NCBI GenBank assembly: GCA_963730115.1
Contig: CAVSQM010000001.1
Span: forward strand, 348,250 to 412,249
Origin: DASQFQ01 sp963730115
Lineage (GTDB): Bacteria; Actinomycetota; Thermoleophilia; Solirubrobacterales; Solirubrobacteraceae
DNA length: 64,000 nucleotides
Direction of reading: 5' to 3'
The translations under genes and the position numbers were made by a program. The notes below the pieces were generated by a model. That model did not search any database, was not told where the DNA came from, and saw only the letters and a list, made by a program, of their open reading frames with translations. Within the stretch, counting starts at the first letter, position 1, and every line of letters begins with the position of its first letter. Below, one piece after another: positions 1-7,904 of this stretch.

Positions 1-297
1 TGCTCGAGGCGCGCGGGTACCGGGTCGTCGGCGCGGTCGCCGACGGCGGCGAGGCGCTCGCCGCCGTCGAGGCGCTGCGGCCCGACGCGGTGCTGCTCGA
101 CATCAGCCTCCCCGACACCGATGGCATCGCGGTCGCCGGTCGGCTGAGCGGCGACGGCGGCCCCGCGGTGGTGCTCGTCTCGACGCTCGACCCGGCCGCG
201 CTCGGCGAGCGCCGTCGAGCGCTCGGGCGCCCGCGGCTTCCTGCCCAAGGCCGACCTCACCTCGCCCGCGCTGGTGGAGCTGCTGGGGCCGCCGTGA
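1..297 (+). CDS. Single-domain response regulator, 5' partial, frameshifted
   Basis: This is the C-terminal part of a CheY-like receiver domain. The phosphoacceptor aspartate is visible in VLLDISLPD, and a late FLPKAD segment matches the conserved lysine of the family. The first part reads in the frame of base 3, but the lysine-containing end and the stop at 295-297 lie in another frame, so there is a one-base indel near 205-215. Taken literally, the frame fuses to the next regulator. No DNA-binding domain follows the receiver, so it probably acts as a phosphorylation relay or by protein contact. Its stop overlaps the GTG start of the next regulator (GTGA), which implies one operon. Confidence 0.7.
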
Positions 298-944
298 CCG
301 TCAGGATCGTCATCGCGGAGGACCAGGCGCTGCTGCGCGAGGGCATGGTGCGGCTGCTCGAGGACGCGGGCTTCGAGGTCGTCGCCGAGGCCGGCGACGC
401 GCCCGACCTGCTGCGCAAGGTCGGCGCCCACAAGCCGGACCTCGCGATCGTCGACGTCCAGATGCCGCCCGGCAACGAGGACGACGGCCTGCTGGCGGCG
501 CTGGAGATCCGCGCCACGCGGCCGGAGATCGGCGTGCTCGTGCTCTCCCAGTTCGCCGAGGAGCGCTACGCGGTCGACCTCGTGGGCGACGAGCCGACGA
601 GGGTCGGCTACCTGCTCAAGGACCGCGTCGCCGACTTCGCGGCGTTCGCCGAGGCGGTCCGCCGCGTGGCGGCCGGCGGCGTCGTGCTCGATCCCACCGT
701 CGTCTCGCACCTGATGGGCCGCCGCCGCCGCGACGACCCGCTCGACGCGCTGACCCCGCGCGAGCGCCAGGTGCTCGAGCTGATGGCCGAGGGGCGGACC
801 AACCGCGGGATCGCCGAGGAGCTGGTCGTGACCAGCGCGGCGGTCGAGAAGCACGTGACCGCGATCTTCTCCAAGCTCGACCTGCCCGACGCGGCGAGCG
901 ACCACCGGCGGGTGCTAGCCGTCCTCGCCTTCCTCCGCCGCTGA
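294..944 (+). CDS. LuxR/NarL-family response regulator
   Basis: This is a two-component DNA-binding regulator. The N-terminal receiver (about residues 1-120) carries acidic residues in VIAEDQ and the phosphoacceptor in AIVDVQMPP. The C-terminal LuxR-type helix-turn-helix (about 150-210) is marked by LTPRERQVLELMAEG and a SAAVEKHV recognition helix. The GTG start is chosen because it overlaps the upstream stop and begins the conserved receiver strand. The convergent histidine kinase at 915-2645 is its likely partner, and the two genes overlap tail to tail by 30 bases. Confidence 0.9.
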   Translation: MTVRIVIAEDQALLREGMVRLLEDAGFEVVAEAGDAPDLLRKVGAHKPDLAIVDVQMPPGNEDDGLLAALEIRATRPEIGVLVLSQFAEERYAVDLVGDEPTRVGYLLKDRVADFAAFAEAVRRVAAGGVVLDPTVVSHLMGRRRRDDPLDALTPRERQVLELMAEGRTNRGIAEELVVTSAAVEKHVTAIFSKLDLPDAASDHRRVLAVLAFLRR

Positions 945-2645
945 GCGCAGCGGGATCCGGGCGCGCACCAGCGTGCCCGCGCCGGCCGGGCTCTCGACTG
1001 CGAGCGTGCCGTCGAGCGCGCCCACGCGGTCGGCGAGCCCGCGCAGGCCACTGCCGCCGTCCAGCGCGGCGCCGCCGGCGCCGTCGTCGCGCACCTCGAC
1101 GACGAGCTCCTCCCCCGTGTCGCGGACGTCGACGCGCGCGTGGCTCGCACCGGCGTACTTGGCGACGTTGGTGAGCGCCTCGGACACGACGAAGTAGGCG
1201 GCGGTCTCGACCGCGCTCGGCAGCCGCGTTCCGAGTTGCGTCTCGAACTCGACCGGCAGCGGGGCGCGGGTGGCGAGCGTCTCGACCGCGGCGTCGAGCC
1301 CGCGCGAGGCGAGCACCGCCGGGTGGATGCCGGCCGCCAGCTCGCGCAGCTCCTCGACGGCCGCGTCCGCGTTGGCCACCGCCCGGTCGAGCAGCTCGCG
1401 CGCCGCCGGCTCCTCGACCCGCTCGCGCGCGAGCTGCAGGTCGATCTTGAGCGAGACGAGCCGCTGCTGCGCGCCGTCGTGGAGGTCGCGCGTCAACCGC
1501 CGGCGCTCGGCGTCGCCCGTCTCGACGATCCGCGCCCGGGAGGCCCGCAGCGCCTCGAGCCGCGCGCGCAGCTCGACCTCCAGTCGTCCGTTCTCGATCG
1601 CGAGCGCCACGGTGCTCGCCGCCTCGCGCAGCAGCTCCGGCTCGTCGCGGAGCTCGGCGCTGTGGATGAGCGCGCCGACCCGCCGCTCGCCGTGGCCGAC
1701 CTCGGTCACCGCGCGCCCGTCCCCGGCCGGCGGCAGCGCGAGCGCGGCACCGTCCCCGTCGACGTAGCGCTCGTCATCCGGCAGCCAGTACGCGACCGCG
1801 AGCGTCGGGTCGCCCAGCGCCGTCCGCAGGGCGTCCCGCACCCCGGCCGGACCCGGGTCGGCGGTCAGCCCCTGGATCAGGCGCCCGACGGCGGCGGTGC
1901 GGAAGAAGCGGCTGCGCGCCAGGCCGAGCACGAAGGCGGCGGGCAGCAGCGCGAACGCACCCAGGAACGCGAGCTGCGCCGCCCTGCTGTCGGCCGCGAT
2001 CGAGACACCACCGAGCGCCACGATGACCGCGCCGAGCAGCAGCACCGGGTCGAGCCCGCGCCGCTCCACCCGGCTCGCCGCGCGCCGCCGCTGCGCCAGC
2101 AGCACGATCGTGGCGACGATCACCACCAGCTCGGCGATCAGCTCGAGCACCTCGAACGCGCTCACCACGTCCGGCGCCTCCGCGATCCCGTGCTCGTCGC
2201 CCAGCAGCACCTGCGGGGCGTGTAGGACCGTGGCCGTGACGTAGCCGACCGCGACCACCGCGCGCGCGGCCGCGCCCTCCAGCCGGCCGCTCGGGAAGGC
2301 CAGCAGCAGGTGCACGAGCAGCGCGACGATCAGCGTGTCGACCAGCGCGCCGAGCACGAACGGGAGCGGCGCGTCGGAGAACTGCAGGCCCGCGGTGACG
2401 ACCGTGACGCCGACGGCGATCATCAGCGGCCCGGTCCGGTTGTCCGGTCGCCGTAGCCACGCGAACGCGCCCGCCGCCACGAACCCCCAGGCAAGTGCCA
2501 CCCCGATGTACGCGACCGCGCGGCCGCCCTCGGGGAGATTGTCCGCGTCCGGCGTCAGCGCCAGCACGACGACGCCGAGCACGACGGCGAGCAGGCCGAG
2601 CGCGGCGGCGGCGCCGCGTCGCTGACTGCGCGTCAAGCCCTTCAA
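915..2645 (-). CDS. NarX/DegS-type sensor histidine kinase
   Basis: This membrane kinase has about eight predicted transmembrane helices in its N-terminal half. A linker follows, then a HisKA_3 dimerisation domain with the phosphoacceptor histidine in TRDLHDGAQQRL. The C-terminal HATPase domain has an N-box (SEALTNVAKYA), DDGAGG and GSGLRGLADRV. That kinase type pairs with NarL-family regulators such as the convergent gene ending at 944. The start is uncertain. The open frame extends to 2696, which would overlap the divergent acetyltransferase, so a TTG at 2645 or 2636 is preferred. The input signal cannot be read from the sequence. Confidence 0.85.
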   Translation of the reverse strand: MKGLTRSQRRGAAAALGLLAVVLGVVVLALTPDADNLPEGGRAVAYIGVALAWGFVAAGAFAWLRRPDNRTGPLMIAVGVTVVTAGLQFSDAPLPFVLGALVDTLIVALLVHLLLAFPSGRLEGAAARAVVAVGYVTATVLHAPQVLLGDEHGIAEAPDVVSAFEVLELIAELVVIVATIVLLAQRRRAASRVERRGLDPVLLLGAVIVALGGVSIAADSRAAQLAFLGAFALLPAAFVLGLARSRFFRTAAVGRLIQGLTADPGPAGVRDALRTALGDPTLAVAYWLPDDERYVDGDGAALALPPAGDGRAVTEVGHGERRVGALIHSAELRDEPELLREAASTVALAIENGRLEVELRARLEALRASRARIVETGDAERRRLTRDLHDGAQQRLVSLKIDLQLARERVEEPAARELLDRAVANADAAVEELRELAAGIHPAVLASRGLDAAVETLATRAPLPVEFETQLGTRLPSAVETAAYFVVSEALTNVAKYAGASHARVDVRDTGEELVVEVRDDGAGGAALDGGSGLRGLADRVGALDGTLAVESPAGAGTLVRARIPLRSAAEEGEDG

Positions 2646-2664
2646 ATCTGGCCTGCTTTCTGGG

Positions 2665-2670
2665 TAGTGT
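2665..2670 (+). promoter_or_regulatory. -10 box (TAGTGT) of a leaderless transcript
   Basis: TAGTGT fits TANNNT and lies six bases before the GTG of the acetyltransferase gene, so the transcript would begin at or next to the start codon. No convincing -35 was seen. Confidence 0.45.
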
Positions 2671-2676
2671 CGGCGG

Positions 2677-3165
2677 GTGGCCAACCACATCGTCACGCGC
2701 AGGCTGCTGATGGTGCAACTCGGGGTGGAAGAAGCGGTCGCGCTCGTCGACGGCCGCGGCGGCGGCGACCGCCCGTGGGCCCCCGGCTACCCCGACGACG
2801 GCGCGCTGGTGGCGGCCGGCTTCGTGATGACCGCGGCGCAGCATGGCCGCGACCTCGGCGAGTACGGGACGTACGAGATCATCCGCCGCAGCGACGGCGC
2901 GGTGATCGGCGCCGCCGGATTCCTCGGCCCGCCGGACGAGACCGGCTCGGTGCGGGTCGGCTACGGGCTGGCCGAGTCCGCGCGCGGCCACGGCTACGCC
3001 ACCGAGGCGCTGAAGGCGCTGCTGCAGTGGGCGCGCGGGCAGGACGGCCTGGTCGCCGTGACGGCCGACACCACGCGCACCAACGTCGCCTCCCAGCGGG
3101 TGATGGAGCGCGCCGGCATGCAGCGCGTCGGCGAGGACGGCGAGCTCCTCTACTACATGGCATGA
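2677..3165 (+). CDS. GNAT-family N-acetyltransferase (RimJ/RimL type)
   Basis: This is a 162-residue acetyl-CoA-dependent acyltransferase. The acetyl-CoA loop is recognisable in GLAESARGHGYATEAL, followed by the family's late strand and helix in TNVASQRVMERAGMQRVG. The family modifies protein N-termini, small amines or antibiotics, and the substrate here cannot be predicted. The GTG start sits just behind a -10-like box. The gene diverges from the histidine kinase and is followed 37 bases later by an ECF sigma factor. Confidence 0.85.
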   Translation: MANHIVTRRLLMVQLGVEEAVALVDGRGGGDRPWAPGYPDDGALVAAGFVMTAAQHGRDLGEYGTYEIIRRSDGAVIGAAGFLGPPDETGSVRVGYGLAESARGHGYATEALKALLQWARGQDGLVAVTADTTRTNVASQRVMERAGMQRVGEDGELLYYMA

Positions 3166-3202
3166 GCCCTCACAGCGCGCCCGCGTGGCACGTTGTAGGG
3201 GC

Positions 3203-3670
3203 ATGAGCGCGGTCGCGCTACCCCCGTTCTGGTCGCTCGTCGAGGCTCACGGCGACGAGCTGCTGGCGCACGCGCGCCGCATGACCGACGACGACAACGC
3301 CGAGGACGTGCTCCAGGACGCGCTGCTGCGCGCGCTCCGCGCCTACCCGAAGCTGCGCCACGGCGACCACCTGCGCGCGTGGCTGTACCGCGTGACGACC
3401 ACCACCGCGCTCGACCTGCACCGCCGCCGCCGGCGCGAGGTGCCGACCGAGGAGCCGCCCGCGCCCGCCGTCGAGGCCGAGTACGACGACGGCGCGTTCG
3501 AGTCGCTGATCGCGCCGCTCGCCCCCACCGCCCGCGACGCGCTGCGGCTGCGCTTCGTCGAGGACCTCGACTACGACCGCATCGCCACCGCCCTCGGCAC
3601 CACGCCGGAGGCGGCCCGCCAGCGCGTCTCCACCGCCGTCCGAACCCTGCGAGAGAGAGTCACCGCATGA
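3203..3670 (+). CDS. ECF-type RNA polymerase sigma factor
   Basis: This 155-residue sigma-70-family protein has region 2 at about residues 8-75 (AEDVLQDALLRALRAYPKL, then a basic DLHRRRRR) and region 4 at about 95-150 (LRFVEDLDYDRIATALGTT). It would direct RNA polymerase to a small stress regulon. The ATG is chosen as the first start that gives a complete region 2. Its last codons overlap the start of the alkyltransferase gene (ATGA), so the two are probably made together. No anti-sigma gene is adjacent. Confidence 0.85.
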   Translation: MSAVALPPFWSLVEAHGDELLAHARRMTDDDNAEDVLQDALLRALRAYPKLRHGDHLRAWLYRVTTTTALDLHRRRRREVPTEEPPAPAVEAEYDDGAFESLIAPLAPTARDALRLRFVEDLDYDRIATALGTTPEAARQRVSTAVRTLRERVTA

Positions 3671-4245
3671 CCCCCCTGACCGAGACGTTCCTCGACCGCC
3701 TGGCCTCCGCCGCCGTGCAGGAGGGCCTCGCCGACGCCGTCTACACGACGCTCGACACCCCGATCGGCCCGCTGCTCGTGGTCCAGGGCGAGCGCGGCGT
3801 GGTGCGGATCGCCTTCGAGGGCGAGCCCGAGGACGTCACGCTCGCCGGCGTGGCGGCCGGGGTCGGCCCGCGGATCGTGCGCTCCGACCGCGAGCTCGCC
3901 GCCACCCGCGACGCGCTCTCCGCCTATCTGGAGGGCGACGACGACACGCTCGGCCTGCCGGTCGACCTGACGCTCGCGCGTGGCCCGTTCCGCCGCTCCG
4001 TGCTGGAGGCGCTGCACCGCGAGGTGCACAGGGGCGAGGTGATCACCTACGGCGAGCTCGCCCGCGAGGCCGGCAACCCGCGCGCCGTGCGCGCGGCCGG
4101 GACGGCCTGCGCAACGAACCCGGTGCCGATCGTCGTACCCTGCCACCGCGTGCTGCCGGCCTCCCACAAGCTCGGCAACTACGGCGGAGGTCCGGACCGC
4201 AAGCGCGCGCTGCTCACGCTCGAGGGCGCGCCCTGGAGGGCCTGA
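3667..4245 (+). CDS. ogt: Methylated-DNA--cysteine S-methyltransferase
   Basis: This suicide repair protein removes alkyl groups from O6-alkylguanine. The acceptor cysteine is in the diagnostic VPCHRVLP motif near residue 157. The DNA-binding helix-turn-helix precedes it (VITYGELAREAGNPRAVRAAG), and the N-terminal half is the usual RNase H-like domain. The length of 192 residues is slightly above a plain Ogt because of about 20 extra N-terminal residues. It is translationally coupled to the ECF sigma factor. Confidence 0.93.
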   Translation: MTPLTETFLDRLASAAVQEGLADAVYTTLDTPIGPLLVVQGERGVVRIAFEGEPEDVTLAGVAAGVGPRIVRSDRELAATRDALSAYLEGDDDTLGLPVDLTLARGPFRRSVLEALHREVHRGEVITYGELAREAGNPRAVRAAGTACATNPVPIVVPCHRVLPASHKLGNYGGGPDRKRALLTLEGAPWRA

Positions 4246-4325
4246 GCCGCTACGGCGCGCTGCTGCGGCTCCCGGGCGTCCGGGCGCCGGTCTTCCTGTC
4301 GGCACTGGGCTCGCTGCCGATCGGC

Positions 4326-5402
4326 ATGTACGGGCTCGCGATCGTGCTGCTGGCCCGCGAGTCGGCGGGCTCGTTCGCGGCCGCCGGCCTCGTCGCCGGC
4401 GCGTTCGGGTTCGTCAACGCGTTCGGCGCGGTCGTCCAGGGCCGCCTCATGGACCGGCTCGGGCAAGGGTCGGTGCTGCGAGTGGCGGCGGTCGTCCACG
4501 GGCTCGGCCTCATCGCGCTCGTGCTGGCGGCCGAGTCCGGCGCGCCCACCGGCGTGCTGGCCGTGCTGGCCGGCGTCGCCGGCTCCTGCCTGCCGCAGCT
4601 GCCGGGCGCGATGCGCTCGCTGTGGGGCTCGCTCGTCGCCGACGAGCAGGCGCGGCAGGCCGCCTACGCGCTCGTCGCGATCGTGTTCGAGGTGGCGGTG
4701 ATCAGCGCGCCGGTGATCGTCGCGGGCGTCGTGGTCGTTGCCTCGCCGGCCGCCGCGGTGCTGACCGGCGCGGCGTTCGCCTGCGGCGCGGCGGTGGCGT
4801 TCAGCCTCACCGGCGCCTCGCGCCGGTGGCGCGGGGAGCGCCACGCGATCGGCTGGCTCGGCCCGCTGGAGTGGTCGGCCATGCGGGTGCTGACGGTCGC
4901 GATGGCCGCGTTCGGGACGGCGATCGGCGTGCTGCAGGTCGCCGTCCCCGCCTTCATGGCCGAGCGCGGCGCGGCCGAGACCGGCGGGCTGCTGCTCGCG
5001 TGCCTGTCGGCCGGCAGCCTCGTCGGCGGGCTCGTCTACGGCGCCCGCACGTGGCCCGGGACGCTCCGTCTCCGCCTCGTGGCCGTGCTCGGCGGGCTGG
5101 CGGCCGCGTGGTCGGCGCTCGCGCTCGCGGGCTCGCCGGGCGCGCTGGGCGCCGGCCTGGCGGTCGGCGGGCTCCTGCTCGCGCCCGCCACCGTCATCGG
5201 CTCCCACCTGCTCGACGTCGTCGCGCCGCGCGGCACGGTGACCGAGGCGTTCGGCGTCATGGTCATGGGACTCGTCGCGGGCACGGCCGCCGGCGCCGCG
5301 CTCGGCGGTCAGCTCGTCGACGGCCCGGGCTTCGCCGCCGCGATGCTGGCCGCGGGCGGCGTCTGCCTGCTGGGCGCGTTGGTCGCGCTCAGGATTCCGT
5401 GA
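4326..5402 (+). CDS. Major facilitator superfamily transporter
   Basis: This is a hydrophobic 358-residue or longer protein with about 11-12 membrane segments. It carries the MFS loop-2 signature as GRLMDRLGQGSVLR. The ATG at 4326 falls inside what looks like the first membrane helix. The frame stays open and protein-like upstream (RYGALLRLPGVRAPVFLSAL) to about 4242, where a CTG overlaps the ogt stop. The real start is therefore probably upstream, either that CTG or a start lost to an indel. The substrate is unknown. It ends 14 bases inside the convergent cyclophilin gene. Confidence 0.8.
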   Translation: MYGLAIVLLARESAGSFAAAGLVAGAFGFVNAFGAVVQGRLMDRLGQGSVLRVAAVVHGLGLIALVLAAESGAPTGVLAVLAGVAGSCLPQLPGAMRSLWGSLVADEQARQAAYALVAIVFEVAVISAPVIVAGVVVVASPAAAVLTGAAFACGAAVAFSLTGASRRWRGERHAIGWLGPLEWSAMRVLTVAMAAFGTAIGVLQVAVPAFMAERGAAETGGLLLACLSAGSLVGGLVYGARTWPGTLRLRLVAVLGGLAAAWSALALAGSPGALGAGLAVGGLLLAPATVIGSHLLDVVAPRGTVTEAFGVMVMGLVAGTAAGAALGGQLVDGPGFAAAMLAAGGVCLLGALVALRIP

Positions 5403-6072
5403 TCCGGATCTGGCGGATCACGACCGGGTCCACCGGACGCTCGTCCTGATCGGCCTCGACGACGCCGATCTTGTCGACGACTTCCTGGCCCTTGGTCACC
5501 TTGCCGAGCAGCGCGTAGTCGGGCGGCAGATCGAGTTCCTCGCCGGTGACGACGAAGAACTGGCTGCCGGACGTGCCGGCCGGCTCGGTCCCCGTCTTGG
5601 CCATCGCCACGACGCCCTTCTCGTAGATCAGGTCGTCGGGCGGGGCCTCGGTCACCGAGTAGCCGGGGCCGCCAGTGCCGTCGCCCTTGGGGTCGCCGCC
5701 CTGGATCACGAAGCCGGCGGCGATGCGGTGGAAGGGCAGGCCGTCGTAGAAGCCCTCATCGACCAGCGTCTTGAACGAGCCGCCGGTCTTCGGGGCGCGC
5801 TTCGCGTCGAGCGTGATGTCGAACTCGCCGCAGTTGGTCAGCACCCTCGCGACGTAGGTCTTGTCCGGGTCGAGCTCGGCCGTCGGCTTGTCGATCTCGA
5901 CGTCCTTCGGCTCGGCCGCCGGCACCGTCTCGCAACCGCCCTCGGCCGTCCCGGCGGGCGCCTCGGTCGCGTCGGGCGTCGCGGCCTTCTCGTCGTCGCC
6001 GCCACCACCGCAGGCGGCGAGGAAGAGCGTGCACGCGAGCAGCAGCGCGACCGGCAGGGGGAGCCTGGACAT
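5389..6072 (-). CDS. Cyclophilin-type peptidyl-prolyl isomerase lipoprotein
   Basis: This proline isomerase is predicted to be anchored outside the membrane. A signal peptide ends in the lipobox LAAC at about residue 20 and is followed by a low-complexity linker. The cyclophilin domain spans about residues 75-225, with FHRIAAGFVIQGGDP, a GGPGY turn and GSQFFVV, the core of the active site. The ATG at 6072 is preferred over upstream in-frame codons because it puts the basic n-region directly before the hydrophobic stretch. Its first codon overlaps the start region of the divergent HAD gene. Confidence 0.9.
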   Translation of the reverse strand: MSRLPLPVALLLACTLFLAACGGGGDDEKAATPDATEAPAGTAEGGCETVPAAEPKDVEIDKPTAELDPDKTYVARVLTNCGEFDITLDAKRAPKTGGSFKTLVDEGFYDGLPFHRIAAGFVIQGGDPKGDGTGGPGYSVTEAPPDDLIYEKGVVAMAKTGTEPAGTSGSQFFVVTGEELDLPPDYALLGKVTKGQEVVDKIGVVEADQDERPVDPVVIRQIRITES

Positions 6073-6082
6073 GCGCGCCGAT

Positions 6083-6088
6083 GATAAT
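6083..6088 (+). promoter_or_regulatory. -10 box (GATAAT) before the HAD gene
   Basis: GATAAT matches the sigma-70 -10 consensus at five of six positions and lies nine bases before GTG 6098. This supports GTG 6098 over ATG 6071 as the start of the downstream gene. Confidence 0.45.
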
Positions 6089-6097
6089 GACCGCCGC

Positions 6098-6895
6098 GTG
6101 CCGCTCTCCGCCATCGCCCGCCGCTATCAGCACTTCCTGCTGGATCTGGACGGCTGCCTGTACGTCGGCGACGGCCCCACCGATCGCGCCGCGCCGGCGG
6201 TCACCGCCCTGCGCGAGGCCGGCAAGGGGATCGTCTTCCTCACCAACGACGTCGGCAGCAGCCCGGAGGAGATCGTGCGCAAGCTCTGGCGGCTCGGCTT
6301 CCAGGCCTCGCTCGACGAGGTGATGACGGCCGGCGCGGCGCTGCAGTTCATGCTCGCCGAGCGCCCCGCCGGCGGCGCCGCCTTCGTGATCGGCTCCCAG
6401 GCGATCGTCGACCACGTCGCGGAGGCCGGCTACCGGATCGTCAACCAGACCGAGTTCGCCACCCGCGCCGACGTCGTGGTGGTCGCCGACCACGAGCGCT
6501 TCGACTACCGCGAGCTGCGCACCGCGGTCCAGGCCCTGGCGCGCGGCGCCGAGCTGATCGGGCTCAGCCGCGACCGCACGTTCCCGATGCCCGACGGCCC
6601 GTGGCCGGGCTCCGGAGCCGTCCTCGCCGCGGTCGAGACCGCCGCGGCCCGCAAGGCGGACGCGATCGTCGGCAAGCCGGAGCCCGCCATGTATACGGCC
6701 GCGCGCGACCGCCTCGGCGAGGGCAAGATCCTCGCCATCGGCGACCGCCTCGACGCCGACGTGCTGGGCGCCAAGCGCGCCGGGCACGACTCCGCGCTCG
6801 TGCTCACCGGCGCCACCGAGCGCAGCCAGATCGACGGCGCCCGCCCCGCCCCCACCCACGTCGCCGACTCGCTCTCGGCGCTGCTGCTCACGTGA
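6098..6895 (+). CDS. HAD-superfamily hydrolase, NagD/class IIA type
   Basis: This is a phosphatase of the haloacid dehalogenase fold, about 265 residues long. Motif I is LDLDGCLYVGD with the nucleophilic aspartate, motif II is in FLTNDVG, the motif III lysine is in VGKPEP, and motif IV is GDRLDADV. The class IIA cap lies between motifs II and III. Relatives act on p-nitrophenyl phosphate, nucleotides or sugar phosphates, and the physiological substrate is unknown. It opens a run of genes joined by four-base overlaps as far as the GatD gene. Confidence 0.87.
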   Translation: MPLSAIARRYQHFLLDLDGCLYVGDGPTDRAAPAVTALREAGKGIVFLTNDVGSSPEEIVRKLWRLGFQASLDEVMTAGAALQFMLAERPAGGAAFVIGSQAIVDHVAEAGYRIVNQTEFATRADVVVVADHERFDYRELRTAVQALARGAELIGLSRDRTFPMPDGPWPGSGAVLAAVETAAARKADAIVGKPEPAMYTAARDRLGEGKILAIGDRLDADVLGAKRAGHDSALVLTGATERSQIDGARPAPTHVADSLSALLLT

Positions 6896-7182
6896 GGCGG
6901 CGCCGCCACCAGACGCACCACAAGCACTCGTCCAAGAAGGGCTACCGGCGGCTGCTCGACCGCCTCGCGGCCCACGAGGACGTGCACCGCGTGGCCACCG
7001 GCCGCGTCAAGCCGCGCATGGGCGCGGGCCGCCCGGTCGCTCAGATCTCCAAGGTCCGCCAGATCGAGTCCGGCCTCTCCATCACCATCAACACGGATGG
7101 CGCCGTGATCGATGCCTACGTCGTGACTTCCGACCCGGCCGGGGTCGCCGCCTGGCTGCGCGAGGAAGGGCTGGCGCTGTGA
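6892..7182 (+). CDS. Small basic protein, possibly DUF2103 family
   Basis: This 96-residue protein has an Arg/His-rich N-terminus (RRRRHQTHHKHSSKKG) and a compact domain with a GRVKPRMGAG segment and alternating strand-like stretches (SGLSITINTDGAVIDAYVVT). The histidine cluster suggests metal or nucleic-acid binding, and the overall form resembles the predicted metal-binding DUF2103 family. That assignment is from memory and tentative. GTG overlaps the HAD stop, and its own stop overlaps the next gene. Confidence 0.6.
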   Translation: MRRRRHQTHHKHSSKKGYRRLLDRLAAHEDVHRVATGRVKPRMGAGRPVAQISKVRQIESGLSITINTDGAVIDAYVVTSDPAGVAAWLREEGLAL

Positions 7183-7904
7183 TCGAGTTCTACGACCGTC
7201 CCGGCGTCCTGGAGCGCTACCGCGATGCCACCGCGGGCGGCTCCGACCTCCGGCTCGTCATGGAGGAGCCCGCTCTGCTCGAGGAGATCGGCGACCCGCT
7301 CGGCCTGCGCGTCGTCGACCTCGGCTGCGGCGATGCAGCTATCGGCCGCATGCTGCTCGAGGCGGGCGCCGCCGGCTACCTCGGCATCGACAGCTCCGAG
7401 CGCATGGTCGCCATCGCCGAAGCGACGCTGCGCGGCACGTCCGGCGAGGTGGTGCGCGGCGACATCGCGGAATGGAGCGCAGCGCCCGGCGCGTTCGACC
7501 TCGTCGTCTCGCGGCTCGCGCTGCATTACGTGGAGGATCTCGGCGCCGTGCTCGCCGCGGCTCGCGCGGCGCTGACCCCCGCCGGTCGGATCGTGTTCAG
7601 CACCGTCCACCCGGTCATGACCTCCAACGACCCCCGCGAGGACCCGGATGCCTTGATGACCGACTGGGTGGTCGACGGGTACTTCGACCGCGGGCCGCGC
7701 GAGCGCCGCTGGCTCGGCGACACCGTGATCTGGCACCACCGGACGATCGAGGACCACCTGGCGGCGCTGCGCGGCGCGGGCTTCGAGCTGACCGCGCTGC
7801 GCGAGTGCGAGCCGCGCCACGAGCGCTTCGGTGGCGACGAGGCGGAGTACGCGCGCCGCCGCCGCATCCCGCGCTGTCTGCTCCTGGCGGGACGGCTGCC
7901 GTGA
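7179..7904 (+). CDS. Class I SAM-dependent methyltransferase
   Basis: This 241-residue methyltransferase has the SAM-binding motif VVDLGCGDAAIG at about residue 45, an acidic residue ending strand 2 (YLGIDSS), and motif IV around FDLVVSRLALHYVED. It resembles UbiE/Type 11 small-molecule methyltransferases. The substrate is not predictable. GTG overlaps the preceding stop, and the gene ends in a four-base overlap with the lipid kinase gene. Confidence 0.85.
   Translation: MIEFYDRPGVLERYRDATAGGSDLRLVMEEPALLEEIGDPLGLRVVDLGCGDAAIGRMLLEAGAAGYLGIDSSERMVAIAEATLRGTSGEVVRGDIAEWSAAPGAFDLVVSRLALHYVEDLGAVLAAARAALTPAGRIVFSTVHPVMTSNDPREDPDALMTDWVVDGYFDRGPRERRWLGDTVIWHHRTIEDHLAALRGAGFELTALRECEPRHERFGGDEAEYARRRRIPRCLLLAGRLP

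Noticed and set aside
90..944. Response regulator with two receiver domains
   Set aside because: The fusion results from a frameshift near 210. The native stop at 297 overlaps the next start.
1140..2225. Long shadow frames opposite real genes
   Set aside because: Arg/Ala/Gly-rich translations without motifs are expected in very GC-rich DNA. They were ignored throughout the window.
6066..6088. TGGACA and GATAAT as a -35/-10 pair
   Set aside because: The spacing is only 11 bases, too short for a sigma-70 promoter. Only the -10 was kept.
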